Of a stretch of 64,000 nt of DNA, positions 1-9,699 are shown one piece after another. Source of the stretch: Duganella sp. (GTDB taxonomy: Bacteria; Pseudomonadota; Gammaproteobacteria; Burkholderiales; Burkholderiaceae_D); assembly GCA_026225475.1 (NCBI GenBank), contig JAMFSU010000094.1, positions 1 to 64,000 on the forward strand, read 5' to 3'. A program made the translations under genes and the position numbers. The notes under the pieces were generated by a model. The model made no database searches and had not been told where the DNA came from. It worked only from the letters and a program-made list of their open reading frames with translations. Numbering within the stretch: the first letter of the stretch is position 1; each line of letters begins with the position of its first letter.

Positions 1-275
1 AACGTGACAGTGCGGTTGTTTCGATGTGATATTGGCATGTTGCCTTACCCGAGACAGATTGAACATAGCATGCTTTGTAATCAGTCAGGCGCTTGCCCGC
101 ATGCTGATGTGTGTAGCGGAGTAGCGTGTTGCTGGTGACGTGCGGAGGGGCTTAGAAAACATCTGTGTACTGATGGGCCTTGTACACGAGAATGACGACG
201 GTAGCCGTCGGTCAGGTAAATGAGGCGGAGGGCGAGAAATTAGCGTTGTCTCGGTATGGGTTAATGAAACTATTT

Positions 276-300
276 AAATTAAATAAATATTATTTAATTT
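276..300. repeat. A/T-only inverted repeat at the 3' end of the toxin gene
   Basis: An 11-bp perfect inverted repeat made only of A and T (276-286 and 290-300, 3-base loop) overlaps the toxin stop codon. It could form a weak hairpin that helps end transcription from the minus strand, or simply be AT-rich flanking DNA. The rest of bases 1-293 shows no convincing gene, only one small C/G hairpin near 196-210. Confidence 0.4.
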
Positions 301-3300
301 TGATTCAAAATTGTCTTGAATTTGCTGGTGGACGGCCTTTCGCCTAGTTTGGGGTCGAAGGTGAGAGTTTCAATCAGATAGGGCGGGTTATAGCCTGGTT
401 TAGTTAGTAATGTTGTTAAAAAGGCATCGAATTCTGCCCATGTCTTAAAGCCTACTGCTCCAAAATTAGGCTCAAAAAACGAATAAACTCCGTCGACGCG
501 ACTGATCGCCATGGCATGCTCAGGGGTTTGAAACTCAATGACTGAATTTTCACTATGCGATATTTTTGCCTTCAGTTCGTTGATATCTTGCATCGTTTTT
601 ATGCTGGTTGTTGAATGTGGGTTGACCTTATTCCTGAAGTGGATAAACAGTGATGTGTCCGATGTGTCCGATGTTTTCGACTTGACTGAATCTGCGATGG
701 AGATTTTGGACTTCATTCCATTTTTCTTAGCCCATGCGCTCTGGGCCTCAAGATGCAGCTGAATCGGATTTTCCACTGGCGGTATTATCTTGGCGTACGT
801 CGACGTCTGCTGATGCTGCAACTGGTCGATATATTCAAAGAGTTCAGAAGCCACTTTTCCATTCGGTACCAAATTCTTGTCGCCCGAAGTGGAGGACTTC
901 GCAACTCGCATGATTGACTCTAGAAAGTTTTTCCCAGACGGATCACCATGCAAGGTTTCAATTCCCCACGCCAAGCTCAACCCGCGACAGACACCGCCGT
1001 CCCAAGCATCCAGTTGCATGGATTCAACGTTTTTTCCTACCAGATTAATAAAATCTTGTTTTTGGTCAAATCGAATGTTTGATGACGGCGGGTGCTTAAC
1101 GACGGAGTTGGCAAAATCGGCCCTGATAAGATTCTCAAGTACATGCTTGGTTTTGTCGACGCCATTTCTTAATCCTTGCAATATTGTATTCATTGTGCTC
1201 GGTGCGTCCTGTTTTTGCACCATGCTCAATGTACATAATTTTTCTTCAATCCCGCGCTTAACCCGGATACTGCAGTGAGGTGCGATATCGGTACCCAGTT
1301 TTTTAATAAGCGAGTCAGATGAATCGAGGGTGTGTTTCGGAATGTTGAGCGTTGGCTTGGTTTTTTTGACGAGATTTATGATGCCGCGATTAACGACTTT
1401 TCCAAATCCTTCCCCCAAAAATTCAAAGAGAGCACTAACTGCAGCGTCACCAAATAACGCATCCCGTTCCTGCTGCGTATCGGCAATTGCAGCTTGAAGT
1501 AGTATGCTACCTGGGCTCAATACTAGGCCTATAGAAAATGCAGCTACAGGATTTAAGAACATTGTCGGGATGGTGAGTATAAACGCTAGGTCTTGAGCGG
1601 TTTGTGCCAAACCGTGCCAATACGCTTCTTGATGGGAGCGCACACGGATATCGACGTTCCTGATTTCCCTATCGAGGGTACGTTCATAGCTGCCCTGTGA
1701 GCCAGTTGCAACGAGTGTCAATGGTGTCTTTAGATCTTCGTCGACGTCGAAGTGTGCTCTGAAGCTTGCACGTAGCGTAGAGTCCTTCTGTAGTTGAGCA
1801 AGCATTTTTCTAAGCGAATCAAAATGATATATTTTTCCAGTCACGAGCGATTGAACGATTATTGGGATACTTAAATCAGGGCTGATATATCGTGAGGGAA
1901 CGGATCCGCGTCCACCAAGGTGTCTTCTTCTTGGCGCTGTGTCAATTTTCCCGCTTTGCGGCTGCCTGGAAAAATAGATCGCTATTAAAGGCGTTTTTGA
2001 AAATTCGTAGCGCCAAGATAGATTGCCTGGTACTTGCGCGCTCAGTAAGCGCACGTAGGTGTCGTATTTTTCTTTTACTCCCAAGTTGTCTTTAAAGGGA
2101 AGAATCTTCGAAATTACATATTCTTGGGTGTCAAAATCCTCTAGCGTTTTTACGTAAGCAGTTGTGGTCGCGTTGGGGGGATTGCCAGAAAATTCTTCTA
2201 ACTTTTCATTGCTAAATCTATGTGCTTCTGATACCCATTTGCGTCGATATCCTTGCAATATTTCTTTTGGCGTAAATACTAATTCGGTGGTGATCTCCTG
2301 GTATGGTGGGATTTGAAGGTGGCCATATCGATGGACGAATTTTATTTTCTCAGGGGAACTGTGATTCGCAATGCCGTGTTCCTTCGCGATGCTATCGAGT
2401 ACTTCATTTAAAATTTCTTCTGTGTTTGGTAGCAGCTGATTCAATGTGTTGCGTGCGGCGGCAATCTCAATTTCCTTTCTAAAATTTAGTGAAAAATCGT
2501 GCATTTTATCTGATGCTATTTCCAGTGCAGATATTAGATCTTCGCTGAATTCTTTTGGAAAAATTAGCTTGAAATTGTCGCGTTCGAGAATCCCAAGATT
2601 GCTTGCGAAAGTGAATCTATTTACATAGTTTGCCAGGGTGGTAACGTCGGTTCGGATATCGCCATTTTCGTCCTTGTATGTCCCAAGATAGTCGCTTGAA
2701 AGTAGCTTTCTCACGTCCAAGTTCGTGAAGTAGTCAGGATAACTTTCTGCTAGATCGAGAATCAAAGTGTTTGCTGCATTAAGAAGGAGCTGATCCTCTG
2801 GCCCCAAATTTAGTTCATGCAAACCTAATTTAATGAATGCGGCAAGGAGATCTTGCTTGGAGTCTGAAAGAGTTTTATTCGATTTAGATATCCCATCGAT
2901 TTTTTTCTGTATGAGGTTCGTGCGTTGAAAATACAATGGAGTGCGCGACTTTTTTTTCAACTCACCCTCGACCCATTCTTTTGCAATGGCAGCACTGTTG
3001 ATTGTCGCGAGCGCATCTTGCTGTTTTTTCTTGTGACCGGTATTGGCAAATTTTGACAATTGCTCATCAGGCAAGCCAGAGTTGTCGAATTGAAAGTGAT
3101 AGTAACTAATATCCCCTTCAACAAAGCTACGATGTTTTTTATTGAAAATCTGAGCCAGTGTAAATTTTCTGGATGTACGGCTAGTGTGGATGATGACCAT
3201 GTCCTTGCCGGTGATGCCATATTTGACCCACTCAGGGTAAAAAGACCGGATGTGCCGACCTAGTTTTCCGAGGTTGGTGCTCTGAAAACTGCGGCGACTA

Positions 3301-4730
3301 GTTTTCCATTCTTCAGCACGCCGCTCTTTTTCAAGCTCATACAGATCTTTATATATTTCTGGGCTTAAAGTTTGAGACAAGGATCGTAATTCTTGTGATG
3401 CAATATAAAAAAAATTATTTATTAATTTTAGGTCTTTCAGCGTTGCGGTTTCCGCGATAGCCGCCTGCATTTCTTGAATGAATTTGATCAGTATATATAC
3501 GCTTTTCTCATGCTGAGGTTGTTCCTTGGGAAAGCCCATTACATCGTCAGATATCAACACGTTGTTATATATTTTCCTAAGGAGTATTCGTGTTCGACGT
3601 GTACGGTTTTTATTATTAATAATAAGTTGGATGTCTTTATCGATATGTGCCCGCTCGTCTGAGGTAGATCTTTTTTTTCGCTCTGAAGGGATGTTGGTCT
3701 CATAGGCGAATGATTCGGGGAGGTTTGGCACATTCAACCTATCGATGAGCCAGATGGCCTCAGCCATCTCTTCGTCGGTTATCACTTCTTCAGGTTCGAA
3801 TACGGCAGTACGCGATTGGATAGATGACGTTGTAGTTGTGGCTTCGTCGCTATCATGAGCTGATTCGCGGGCATTGACTCCAGCGATGTCATGAAAGTCC
3901 AAAGCCTTGCTGCTTGTCTGCGATTGAGCCGCTGATGCGATTGCAGTGCGGTTCAGTGGGTGGTTTTGCGCCCTGACGCCAGTTGTTGTCCAGGGAAGTA
4001 GATAGGCTGTATTTAGGTAGGGATCGGTGCCTTTTGGGGGCGCGTTTCCATAGTCTCCAATTGTCGATAGAGACGTCGGTAGCGATGATGTTGCTCCACT
4101 TTGCGCTACTGAGACACCAATTCTGGTCGATAAATTAGCAACTGCCAATATGACATGGCCCATCGGTTTCATCGGCGGTGCCAGATTTAGCGGTGAGTTT
4201 GCCTGTGTGTTATTTATTGGAGAACTTGGATCGTCTTGTGACGAAGTGTCAGAGTCGGCGATTATATCTTCCAAGGTAGGTAAAGGTATGTGCCATTCTT
4301 CATCGTCTGGAGTGCTGTTAGCCAGGAAGATTTTTTTTCCGAGGTAGGTGAAAAGTGCGACGAATGTGGTTGTGGCAAGTGCTAATGTCGTTCCCAATTC
4401 TGATTGATGTGGTGCCGCAGTCTGGTTTGTCGGTAGCGTCGCACTGGCGATTCCTTCAGGTGCTTCCCGATTCCCGATGTTCGATGCGTTATCAGCCGAC
4501 CAAACATGCCTGAGATAGGCGGTGCTTAGCCCGACTAGTGTAAACGCAGTCAAGCCTGCCGCCAGACCGAGATAGGACCTCCGATCGGGCGGTGATGAAT
4601 TCCCATCGGGGGAGGTTCCCGGAGGGAGGGGGGCAATGAGTACTTCGTCTTCGGTATCGTCAGTAATCTTGACGCTAACTCCCAATAACTCAATTTTCTC
4701 GGATTTCTGCTTTGCCAGTTGGTCTTTCAT
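294..4730 (-). CDS. Large toxin-like protein with C-terminal YopT/C58-type cysteine protease domain
   Basis: A 1478-residue protein without a classical signal peptide. Two hydrophobic segments lie near the N-terminus (about 52-76 and 112-136), followed by a long polar region. A hydrophobic hairpin at about 1048-1083 resembles the membrane-inserting region of large dermonecrotic-type toxins. The last 250 residues carry a C58 (YopT/AvrPphB) signature: Cys1248 in GGVCRGLS, His1405 in EHAMAI, and FFEPNFG at 1418-1424, where the family normally has an Asp (DPN) and this protein has Glu1420. A good Shine-Dalgarno sequence (AAAGGA) precedes the ATG. The gene is clearly more AT-rich than its right-hand neighbours, suggesting acquisition by transfer. 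Delivery route, target and immunity are not visible. I infer an effector or toxin with a papain-fold protease; whether the D-to-E triad is active is open. Confidence 0.7.
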   Translation of the reverse strand: MKDQLAKQKSEKIELLGVSVKITDDTEDEVLIAPLPPGTSPDGNSSPPDRRSYLGLAAGLTAFTLVGLSTAYLRHVWSADNASNIGNREAPEGIASATLPTNQTAAPHQSELGTTLALATTTFVALFTYLGKKIFLANSTPDDEEWHIPLPTLEDIIADSDTSSQDDPSSPINNTQANSPLNLAPPMKPMGHVILAVANLSTRIGVSVAQSGATSSLPTSLSTIGDYGNAPPKGTDPYLNTAYLLPWTTTGVRAQNHPLNRTAIASAAQSQTSSKALDFHDIAGVNARESAHDSDEATTTTSSIQSRTAVFEPEEVITDEEMAEAIWLIDRLNVPNLPESFAYETNIPSERKKRSTSDERAHIDKDIQLIINNKNRTRRTRILLRKIYNNVLISDDVMGFPKEQPQHEKSVYILIKFIQEMQAAIAETATLKDLKLINNFFYIASQELRSLSQTLSPEIYKDLYELEKERRAEEWKTSRRSFQSTNLGKLGRHIRSFYPEWVKYGITGKDMVIIHTSRTSRKFTLAQIFNKKHRSFVEGDISYYHFQFDNSGLPDEQLSKFANTGHKKKQQDALATINSAAIAKEWVEGELKKKSRTPLYFQRTNLIQKKIDGISKSNKTLSDSKQDLLAAFIKLGLHELNLGPEDQLLLNAANTLILDLAESYPDYFTNLDVRKLLSSDYLGTYKDENGDIRTDVTTLANYVNRFTFASNLGILERDNFKLIFPKEFSEDLISALEIASDKMHDFSLNFRKEIEIAAARNTLNQLLPNTEEILNEVLDSIAKEHGIANHSSPEKIKFVHRYGHLQIPPYQEITTELVFTPKEILQGYRRKWVSEAHRFSNEKLEEFSGNPPNATTTAYVKTLEDFDTQEYVISKILPFKDNLGVKEKYDTYVRLLSAQVPGNLSWRYEFSKTPLIAIYFSRQPQSGKIDTAPRRRHLGGRGSVPSRYISPDLSIPIIVQSLVTGKIYHFDSLRKMLAQLQKDSTLRASFRAHFDVDEDLKTPLTLVATGSQGSYERTLDREIRNVDIRVRSHQEAYWHGLAQTAQDLAFILTIPTMFLNPVAAFSIGLVLSPGSILLQAAIADTQQERDALFGDAAVSALFEFLGEGFGKVVNRGIINLVKKTKPTLNIPKHTLDSSDSLIKKLGTDIAPHCSIRVKRGIEEKLCTLSMVQKQDAPSTMNTILQGLRNGVDKTKHVLENLIRADFANSVVKHPPSSNIRFDQKQDFINLVGKNVESMQLDAWDGGVCRGLSLAWGIETLHGDPSGKNFLESIMRVAKSSTSGDKNLVPNGKVASELFEYIDQLQHQQTSTYAKIIPPVENPIQLHLEAQSAWAKKNGMKSKISIADSVKSKTSDTSDTSLFIHFRNKVNPHSTTSIKTMQDINELKAKISHSENSVIEFQTPEHAMAISRVDGVYSFFEPNFGAVGFKTWAEFDAFLTTLLTKPGYNPPYLIETLTFDPKLGERPSTSKFKTILNQN

Positions 4731-5091
4731 CGCGGTCCTTTAAATGCAGGTCCAATGACGGAGTTTGCAAAGACGCTCTTCTAGAGAAATGCTTACGGTT
4801 TTACACTAGCATTAATGAACCGACGAATTAAGTCTGGAATCGGACGACGTTGCACCAAAAAAAGAGAGTGACTAACGGACGAAACGCAGTAATCGAGTGA
4901 AATCAGACTACCCGGTTGCACCGCGATGAAGAGAGCGATAGTACAAAATTTTCTGTGTTAAGCAGATTGATTCAGTTTGGAAACGCCATAGCGAGACTGA
5001 ACCACGCAGTTGTCGCCCCAGAGCCAGGGCGTAACTGGCATACCGTTTTTCGATCCCGCCGATGCGGGAAAGAGGCCAAGTCAACCAAAAA
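4731..5091. other. Intergenic region upstream of the toxin, no gene seen
   Basis: About 360 bases without a convincing reading frame. It holds the presumed promoter of the toxin gene (minus strand). I looked for an hrp/PIP-type paired TTCG box with 15-16-base spacing and did not find one. No terminator with a T-run was seen for the deaminase gene that ends at its right edge. Confidence 0.5.
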
Positions 5092-6453
5092 TCAGCGTGC
5101 CGTTTCAGCCAATGTTAGCGATAGCGCATTGTGCCGCTCGACCAGCATGCCAAGTTCTATCGTCGTGCACTGTCCCTCCCGCACGATCACCCGCCCATTG
5201 ATGATGCTGTAGGCCACATTGGCCGGTGTACAAAACACTAGCGCTGCGACCGGATCATGCAAGGCACCGGCAAAGCCGATCTGATCCATTCTGAACATAA
5301 CCAGGTCCGCTGACATGCCGGGTTTGAGCGCGCCGATATCGTCGCGATTCAATACCTTGGCACCGCCCAGCGTGGCAATTTCCAGCGCCTGGCGCGCGGT
5401 CATCGCATCCGGGCCAAAACCGACCCGTTGCAGCAGCATCGCTTGCCGTACTTCACCCAACATGTGACCAGCATCGTTGGAGGCGCAGCCATCGACACCG
5501 AGGCCGATCGCAACGCCGGCGTCGAGCATCTTGCGGATCGGAGCAATGCCGGATGCTAGTCGCATGTTGGAACAGGGGCAGTGGGCGATGCCGGTACCGG
5601 TGCGGGCGAATAGATCAATGCCATGATCGTCGAGCTGCACGCAGTGGGCATGCCAGACATCGTGGCCGACCCAGCCGCAATCTTCGGCATATTGCGCCGG
5701 TGTCATGTTGAATTTTTCGCGGCTGTAGGCGATGTCGTTGAGATTTTCGGCCAGATGGGTATGCAGCGATACCTTATAGGCACGCGCCATGTTGGCGGCT
5801 TCGCGCATCAGGTCGCGCGATACCGAAAATGGCGAGCAGGGCGCCACCACGATACGCTGCATGGCGTGGCGCCGGTCGTCGTGGTAAGTCTCAATCAGAC
5901 GTTGGGTGTCGCGCAGGATGGCGTGTTCGTCTTCCACCACGCGGTCCGGCGGCAGGCCACCCTTGGACTGGCCAACGCTCATGGCGCCACGCGCGCCGTG
6001 AAAGCGCATGCCGATCTGTTGCGCCGCTTCGATGCTGTCATCGAGCCGGGTCTGGTTGGGATAAATGTAGAGGTGGTCGCTGCTGGTGGTGCAGCCGGAC
6101 AGGATCAGTTCGGCCATCGCGGTCAGGGTCGAGACGCGGATCATCTCTGGCGTCAGACCGGCCCAGATCGGATAGAGATTGGTCAGCCAGTTGAACAGTT
6201 CGCCATTTTGCGCAGCAGGAATCGCGCGCGTCAGGCTCTGGTACATGTGGTGATGGGTGTTGATCAGGCCCGGCAAGACCACATGGCCGCTGGCATCGAT
6301 GATTTCATCGGCGTTCTCTGGCAGATCGGCGCTAAGACCAACCTGTTCGATGACGTTGTCGCGAATGAAGACGGCGCCGTGTTTGATTTCATCACGGGCG
6401 TCATTCATGGTGACGACCACAGTGGCATTCTTGATCAGCAAGGTCTTGGACAT
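5092..6453 (-). CDS. 8-oxoguanine deaminase (amidohydrolase, guanine deaminase superfamily)
   Basis: A 453-residue amidohydrolase of the TrzN/8-oxoguanine deaminase type. It would hydrolytically deaminate 8-oxoguanine (or a related purine/triazine) to urate in the cytoplasm. Metal-site motifs are present: HxH in NTHHHMYQ (His67-69), HTHLAEN, a later AHCPCSN segment and the Asp in GLGVDGCASND. Length fits the family. It follows the fused UraD-AllC gene on the same strand, so the product urate would feed the neighbouring uric-acid pathway. The exact substrate cannot be fixed by reading; plain guanine deaminases and chlorohydrolases share the same fold. Confidence 0.85.
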   Translation of the reverse strand: MSKTLLIKNATVVVTMNDARDEIKHGAVFIRDNVIEQVGLSADLPENADEIIDASGHVVLPGLINTHHHMYQSLTRAIPAAQNGELFNWLTNLYPIWAGLTPEMIRVSTLTAMAELILSGCTTSSDHLYIYPNQTRLDDSIEAAQQIGMRFHGARGAMSVGQSKGGLPPDRVVEDEHAILRDTQRLIETYHDDRRHAMQRIVVAPCSPFSVSRDLMREAANMARAYKVSLHTHLAENLNDIAYSREKFNMTPAQYAEDCGWVGHDVWHAHCVQLDDHGIDLFARTGTGIAHCPCSNMRLASGIAPIRKMLDAGVAIGLGVDGCASNDAGHMLGEVRQAMLLQRVGFGPDAMTARQALEIATLGGAKVLNRDDIGALKPGMSADLVMFRMDQIGFAGALHDPVAALVFCTPANVAYSIINGRVIVREGQCTTIELGMLVERHNALSLTLAETAR

Positions 6454-6598
6454 CGTAGGGACTCCTGGTTTTTCTTTATGAAATACGTTTTAGGTTGAGT
6501 TGAACAGTCATGCGGCGCAGGTGATAGTGGAATCCCTTTGAAGCCCTATTAACGCTGCGCTGCTGCAATTGTGAAAGGTGTTGCCGTGGTGGCTTCTG

Positions 6599-8368
6599 CT
6601 AAGGTTTGGCCTTGAAATTACGCAGAAAATCGAGCAGGATCTGCGCCGATACTTCGGCATCATCGGCGGTCATGGTTTCGAGTGGATTGTGGCTGATGCC
6701 GCCATTGCCACAACGCGTGAATAACATCGCCACATCGGTGATGCGGGCAATCGTCATGGCATCATGACCGGCGCCAGAAGCCAGTTCAAACGGTACCACG
6801 CCGGCACGCTCGGTGGCTTCGGTCAATTGATGCATCAACCAGGGCGCACAGGGTGCGGCTGGTGCACTGACGGTTTGTTCCAGCTTGACGTCAACGCTGC
6901 GGCGCGCGCAAATGGTGTCGATCTGGCGCAGCACATCGGCGACGGCAGCATCGCGCACTTCGTCGCGGGCGGCGCGGATGTCGAGCGATAGCAGGCAAGC
7001 GCCAGGGATCACATTGGTCGAGCCGTTGGGCACCTGCAATTGTCCAACGGTGCCCACCAGCGCAGCTTGCTGATCCTGGCTGCAGCGCTGTTCTACATAG
7101 AGGATGATTTCGGCCGCGGCCGCGGCGGCATCCTTGCGCATCGACATCGGTGTGGTGCCGGCATGGCTGGCAACGCCTTTGAGATTGACCAGATAACGCG
7201 TGCTGCCGGCAATCGAGGTGACGATGCCAACTGGCAAGTCACGCTGCAGCAATACCGGGCCTTGTTCAATATGGACTTCAACATAGCCGAGCAGATCGGC
7301 CGGATTGCGTGCAATTGCGGCGATGGCAGCAGGATCGTGGCCGGCGCCAGTGATGGCCTCACGCATGGTGACGCCATTGCGGTCGGCCAGCTCCAGCAAT
7401 TGCATATCGAATTCGCCGATGATGGCATTGCTGCCGAGGAAAGTGCTCTTGAAGCGCACGCCTTCTTCTTCCGAAAAGCCAATGACTTCAAAGTGGAATG
7501 GCAAGGTTTCTCCACGTTGATGCAAATGCCTGACCACGGCGATGGGCAACAGTATTCCTTCGCGGCCGTCGTATTTGCCGCCATTGCGCACGGTGTCGTA
7601 GTGGGAACCTGTCATCAAGGTCTTGGCTTGCGGATCGGGCGATAGGTAACGACCGACCACATTACCGACGGCATCGATATGCGCCTGCATGCCGGCTTCT
7701 TGCATCCACAGCGCGAGCTGGGCGGCAGTGCGGCGATGTACCGGGGTCAGGTAGGTACAAGTGAGTGCGTCTTCGTCTTCGCTCCAGGCGCCGATCTGCT
7801 CGGCCCATTCCATGACCGCCATGCCCAGGGCAGGCGCATGACCGAGCAAATCGTTGAGGCGCATTTCTGCAATGCGGCCGATCTGGCGTAGCGCTTCGCG
7901 CACCTCGTCTTCGACTTGATTGCGCAGCCGGCGGGCGAACGTGGCGATGATCTGCTGCCGCGTCAAACCTTTACCGGTCGCGCCCTTGACCGCCAGGATG
8001 AAGGGAAAACCGAATTTGGCCAGGTAATCGCTGTTCAGTTGTTGCAAATGGGAAAATTCTTCCGGACTGCATAGATTGAGGCCAGCCTTGGCTTGTTCAC
8101 CGGTTGATTCGGCCGTCAGCGCGCCGGCGATGGCGGCTTTTCCAGCCAGTTCCGGATGCGCACGGATCAGCAGGAGCTGGTCAGCGCGTTCAGCCGCGGT
8201 AACTACGCTGTGCAAGGCTTGTTTGAGTGCCGTTAGGTTGGCAAACGGCGCCAGCCCGGCGGCGCGTTCGGGAATCCAGGGGGAGTGTTCGTAAATGCCG
8301 TGCAATGCGGCGACAAAGGCCGGTACGTCGCGGGCGGCGTGCTGATTGAGTTGTTCCAGTGTCGTCAT
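6599..8368 (-). CDS. Bifunctional OHCU decarboxylase / allantoate amidohydrolase fusion
   Basis: One 589-residue chain joins two purine-degradation enzymes. Residues 1-165 are a UraD-type 2-oxo-4-hydroxy-4-carboxy-5-ureidoimidazoline decarboxylase, with the RAHPEL motif (His71) and the family's all-helical pattern; this yields S-allantoin. Residues from about 173 onward are an M20-type allantoate amidohydrolase (AllC): metal ligands appear in TGSHYDT (His256, Asp258), GKYDG (Asp267), FSEEEG (Glu300-302), HIEQGP and the C-terminal ASGAGHDA. The join carries an internal MRLNDLL that looks like the former start of a separate allC. The two activities are not consecutive, since allantoinase acts between them. 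A LysR gene sits upstream on the same strand. Confidence 0.9.
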   Translation of the reverse strand: MTTLEQLNQHAARDVPAFVAALHGIYEHSPWIPERAAGLAPFANLTALKQALHSVVTAAERADQLLLIRAHPELAGKAAIAGALTAESTGEQAKAGLNLCSPEEFSHLQQLNSDYLAKFGFPFILAVKGATGKGLTRQQIIATFARRLRNQVEDEVREALRQIGRIAEMRLNDLLGHAPALGMAVMEWAEQIGAWSEDEDALTCTYLTPVHRRTAAQLALWMQEAGMQAHIDAVGNVVGRYLSPDPQAKTLMTGSHYDTVRNGGKYDGREGILLPIAVVRHLHQRGETLPFHFEVIGFSEEEGVRFKSTFLGSNAIIGEFDMQLLELADRNGVTMREAITGAGHDPAAIAAIARNPADLLGYVEVHIEQGPVLLQRDLPVGIVTSIAGSTRYLVNLKGVASHAGTTPMSMRKDAAAAAAEIILYVEQRCSQDQQAALVGTVGQLQVPNGSTNVIPGACLLSLDIRAARDEVRDAAVADVLRQIDTICARRSVDVKLEQTVSAPAAPCAPWLMHQLTEATERAGVVPFELASGAGHDAMTIARITDVAMLFTRCGNGGISHNPLETMTADDAEVSAQILLDFLRNFKAKP

Positions 8369-8563
8369 GCGCTTGTAGGACGGTGCTGCCGTCCAGTCCT
8401 TTGTTGTGTGATGCCCAATGCCGCGTACCTAATCTGTGCCAATAGCGCACAGTCCCAAATACGTCGACATCCATAAGATATGCAATATGCCATTTCAAAA
8501 GAGCATGGACAAGGCTCTGTTTATTTTTTAAATCATGACACAGCTTGCACTTGACTATCGCTA

Positions 8564-9499
8564 TCAGTTACTCAGCATTTTGGCGGCTGCACTAACTTGG
8601 CTGCGTAGCCATTTGTGCTCGGTGGCCTGGTGCGAGCGTTCATGCCAGAGCTGGTAAAACCGCAACGGCGGGAATTTGACCGGCACCTGATAACTCTTGA
8701 GTTCCAACAATTTTTCATAGAACCCGGCGAATTGCTGGCCGGCGGTCAATACCAGATCTGCCTGCGCCACCATATACGGCAGCATGCGGAAATGCGCCGA
8801 CTCGACCACCACATTGCGGTGCAGACCCTGCTTTTCGAGAAAACGATCGATCGCGCCATGGTAGCCGGGCAGGATTTGTGATGGCGCGGCATGCGGCAAG
8901 CTCAGGTAATCGTCGAGCGTCATGGCGTCACGCGCAGTGCGCTTGGCGTAGGCGCAATCGGCACGCATCAGGCACACGATGGGATCATCAAACAGCTTGG
9001 ACAGATGCAGATGGGCAGGTGGTGCATCCCAATTGGCAACAACCAGATCAAGCTCGCCATCCGATAACAGGCGTACGTAGTCGCTGTCCGGCCCGAGTGC
9101 GTGGATGACAATGCGGCTCTTGGGCGACTCGCGTCGCAGGCGGGCGATAATTTCGGTGAAAAACGGCGTATTCATGTAATCCGGCGCGGCAATGTGAAAA
9201 GTGCGTGCAGCGTCTTGTGGCGTGAAGGCATGCTTGGGCAGGAACAGCCGTTCGGTTTCGTCAAGAATGCGTTTGGCTGGTTTCAGCAGACTTTCGCCAT
9301 GTTCAGTCGGCACCATGCCGCGCGCACCGCGCACCAGCAATGGGTCGCCAGTCAACTCACGCAGCTTGCGCAGCGAAGCCGAAATCGACGGCTGCGGCTG
9401 ATTCAGCTTGAGCGCCACGCGGGAGACATTTTTTTCGCATAACAGCAGGTACAGGATGCGGATCAGATGGATATCGAGATGGTCGGGCAGCCTGGACAT
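8564..9499 (-). CDS. LysR-family transcriptional regulator, probably of the purine genes
   Basis: A 311-residue LysR regulator. The N-terminal winged helix-turn-helix (about residues 5-65, with NVSRVALKLNQPQPSISASL) is followed by a periplasmic-binding-protein-like effector domain. The start is placed at MSRLPDHLD; a longer frame adds 21 residues of unlikely sequence. It is on the same strand as the UraD-AllC and deaminase genes and separated from them by about 195 bases, so it may regulate them. The inducer is unknown; a purine or ureide is inferred from position only. Confidence 0.85.
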   Translation of the reverse strand: MSRLPDHLDIHLIRILYLLLCEKNVSRVALKLNQPQPSISASLRKLRELTGDPLLVRGARGMVPTEHGESLLKPAKRILDETERLFLPKHAFTPQDAARTFHIAAPDYMNTPFFTEIIARLRRESPKSRIVIHALGPDSDYVRLLSDGELDLVVANWDAPPAHLHLSKLFDDPIVCLMRADCAYAKRTARDAMTLDDYLSLPHAAPSQILPGYHGAIDRFLEKQGLHRNVVVESAHFRMLPYMVAQADLVLTAGQQFAGFYEKLLELKSYQVPVKFPPLRFYQLWHERSHQATEHKWLRSQVSAAAKMLSN

Positions 9500-9643
9500 T
9501 GCGGTTCCGGATGAGGAGATTGGTGGAATAAGTAGCAGGCAAAATGGCCGCCAATCGCGCATTGTTATATATCAAAAAATATATGTCAAATATCAGTAAT
9601 TCCCCATGTGAAAGGGGACCGCTCATGGTGTCTTGCGATAGAC

Positions 9644-9678
9644 GAAAAAAAACCGCCGCATCCTGAGACGCGACGGCT
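9644..9678 (-). terminator. Rho-independent terminator after the 3-hydroxybutyrate dehydrogenase gene
   Basis: Read on the minus strand, CCGTCGC and GCGGCGG pair (7 bp with one G-U) around a 10-base loop and are followed by eight T. It lies just past the stop codon of the dehydrogenase gene and ends the adc-bdh transcript. Confidence 0.8.
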
Positions 9679-9699
9679 TGCGATGTAACGCCGACTGGC

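Noticed and set aside
652..678. Short tandem repeat of 9-base units in the toxin gene
   Set aside because: Only two exact copies plus a degenerate third, encoding Thr-Ser-Asp repeats in frame. It looks like ordinary low-complexity coding sequence, not a regulatory repeat or CRISPR.
4820..4890. Possible hrp/PIP-type promoter box upstream of the toxin
   Set aside because: TTCG-like motifs occur on the minus strand, but their spacing is about 46 bases rather than the required 15-16.
5623..6498. 291-codon plus-strand frame opposite the deaminase gene
   Set aside because: Covers conserved metal-site codons of the deaminase on the other strand and shows shadow composition.
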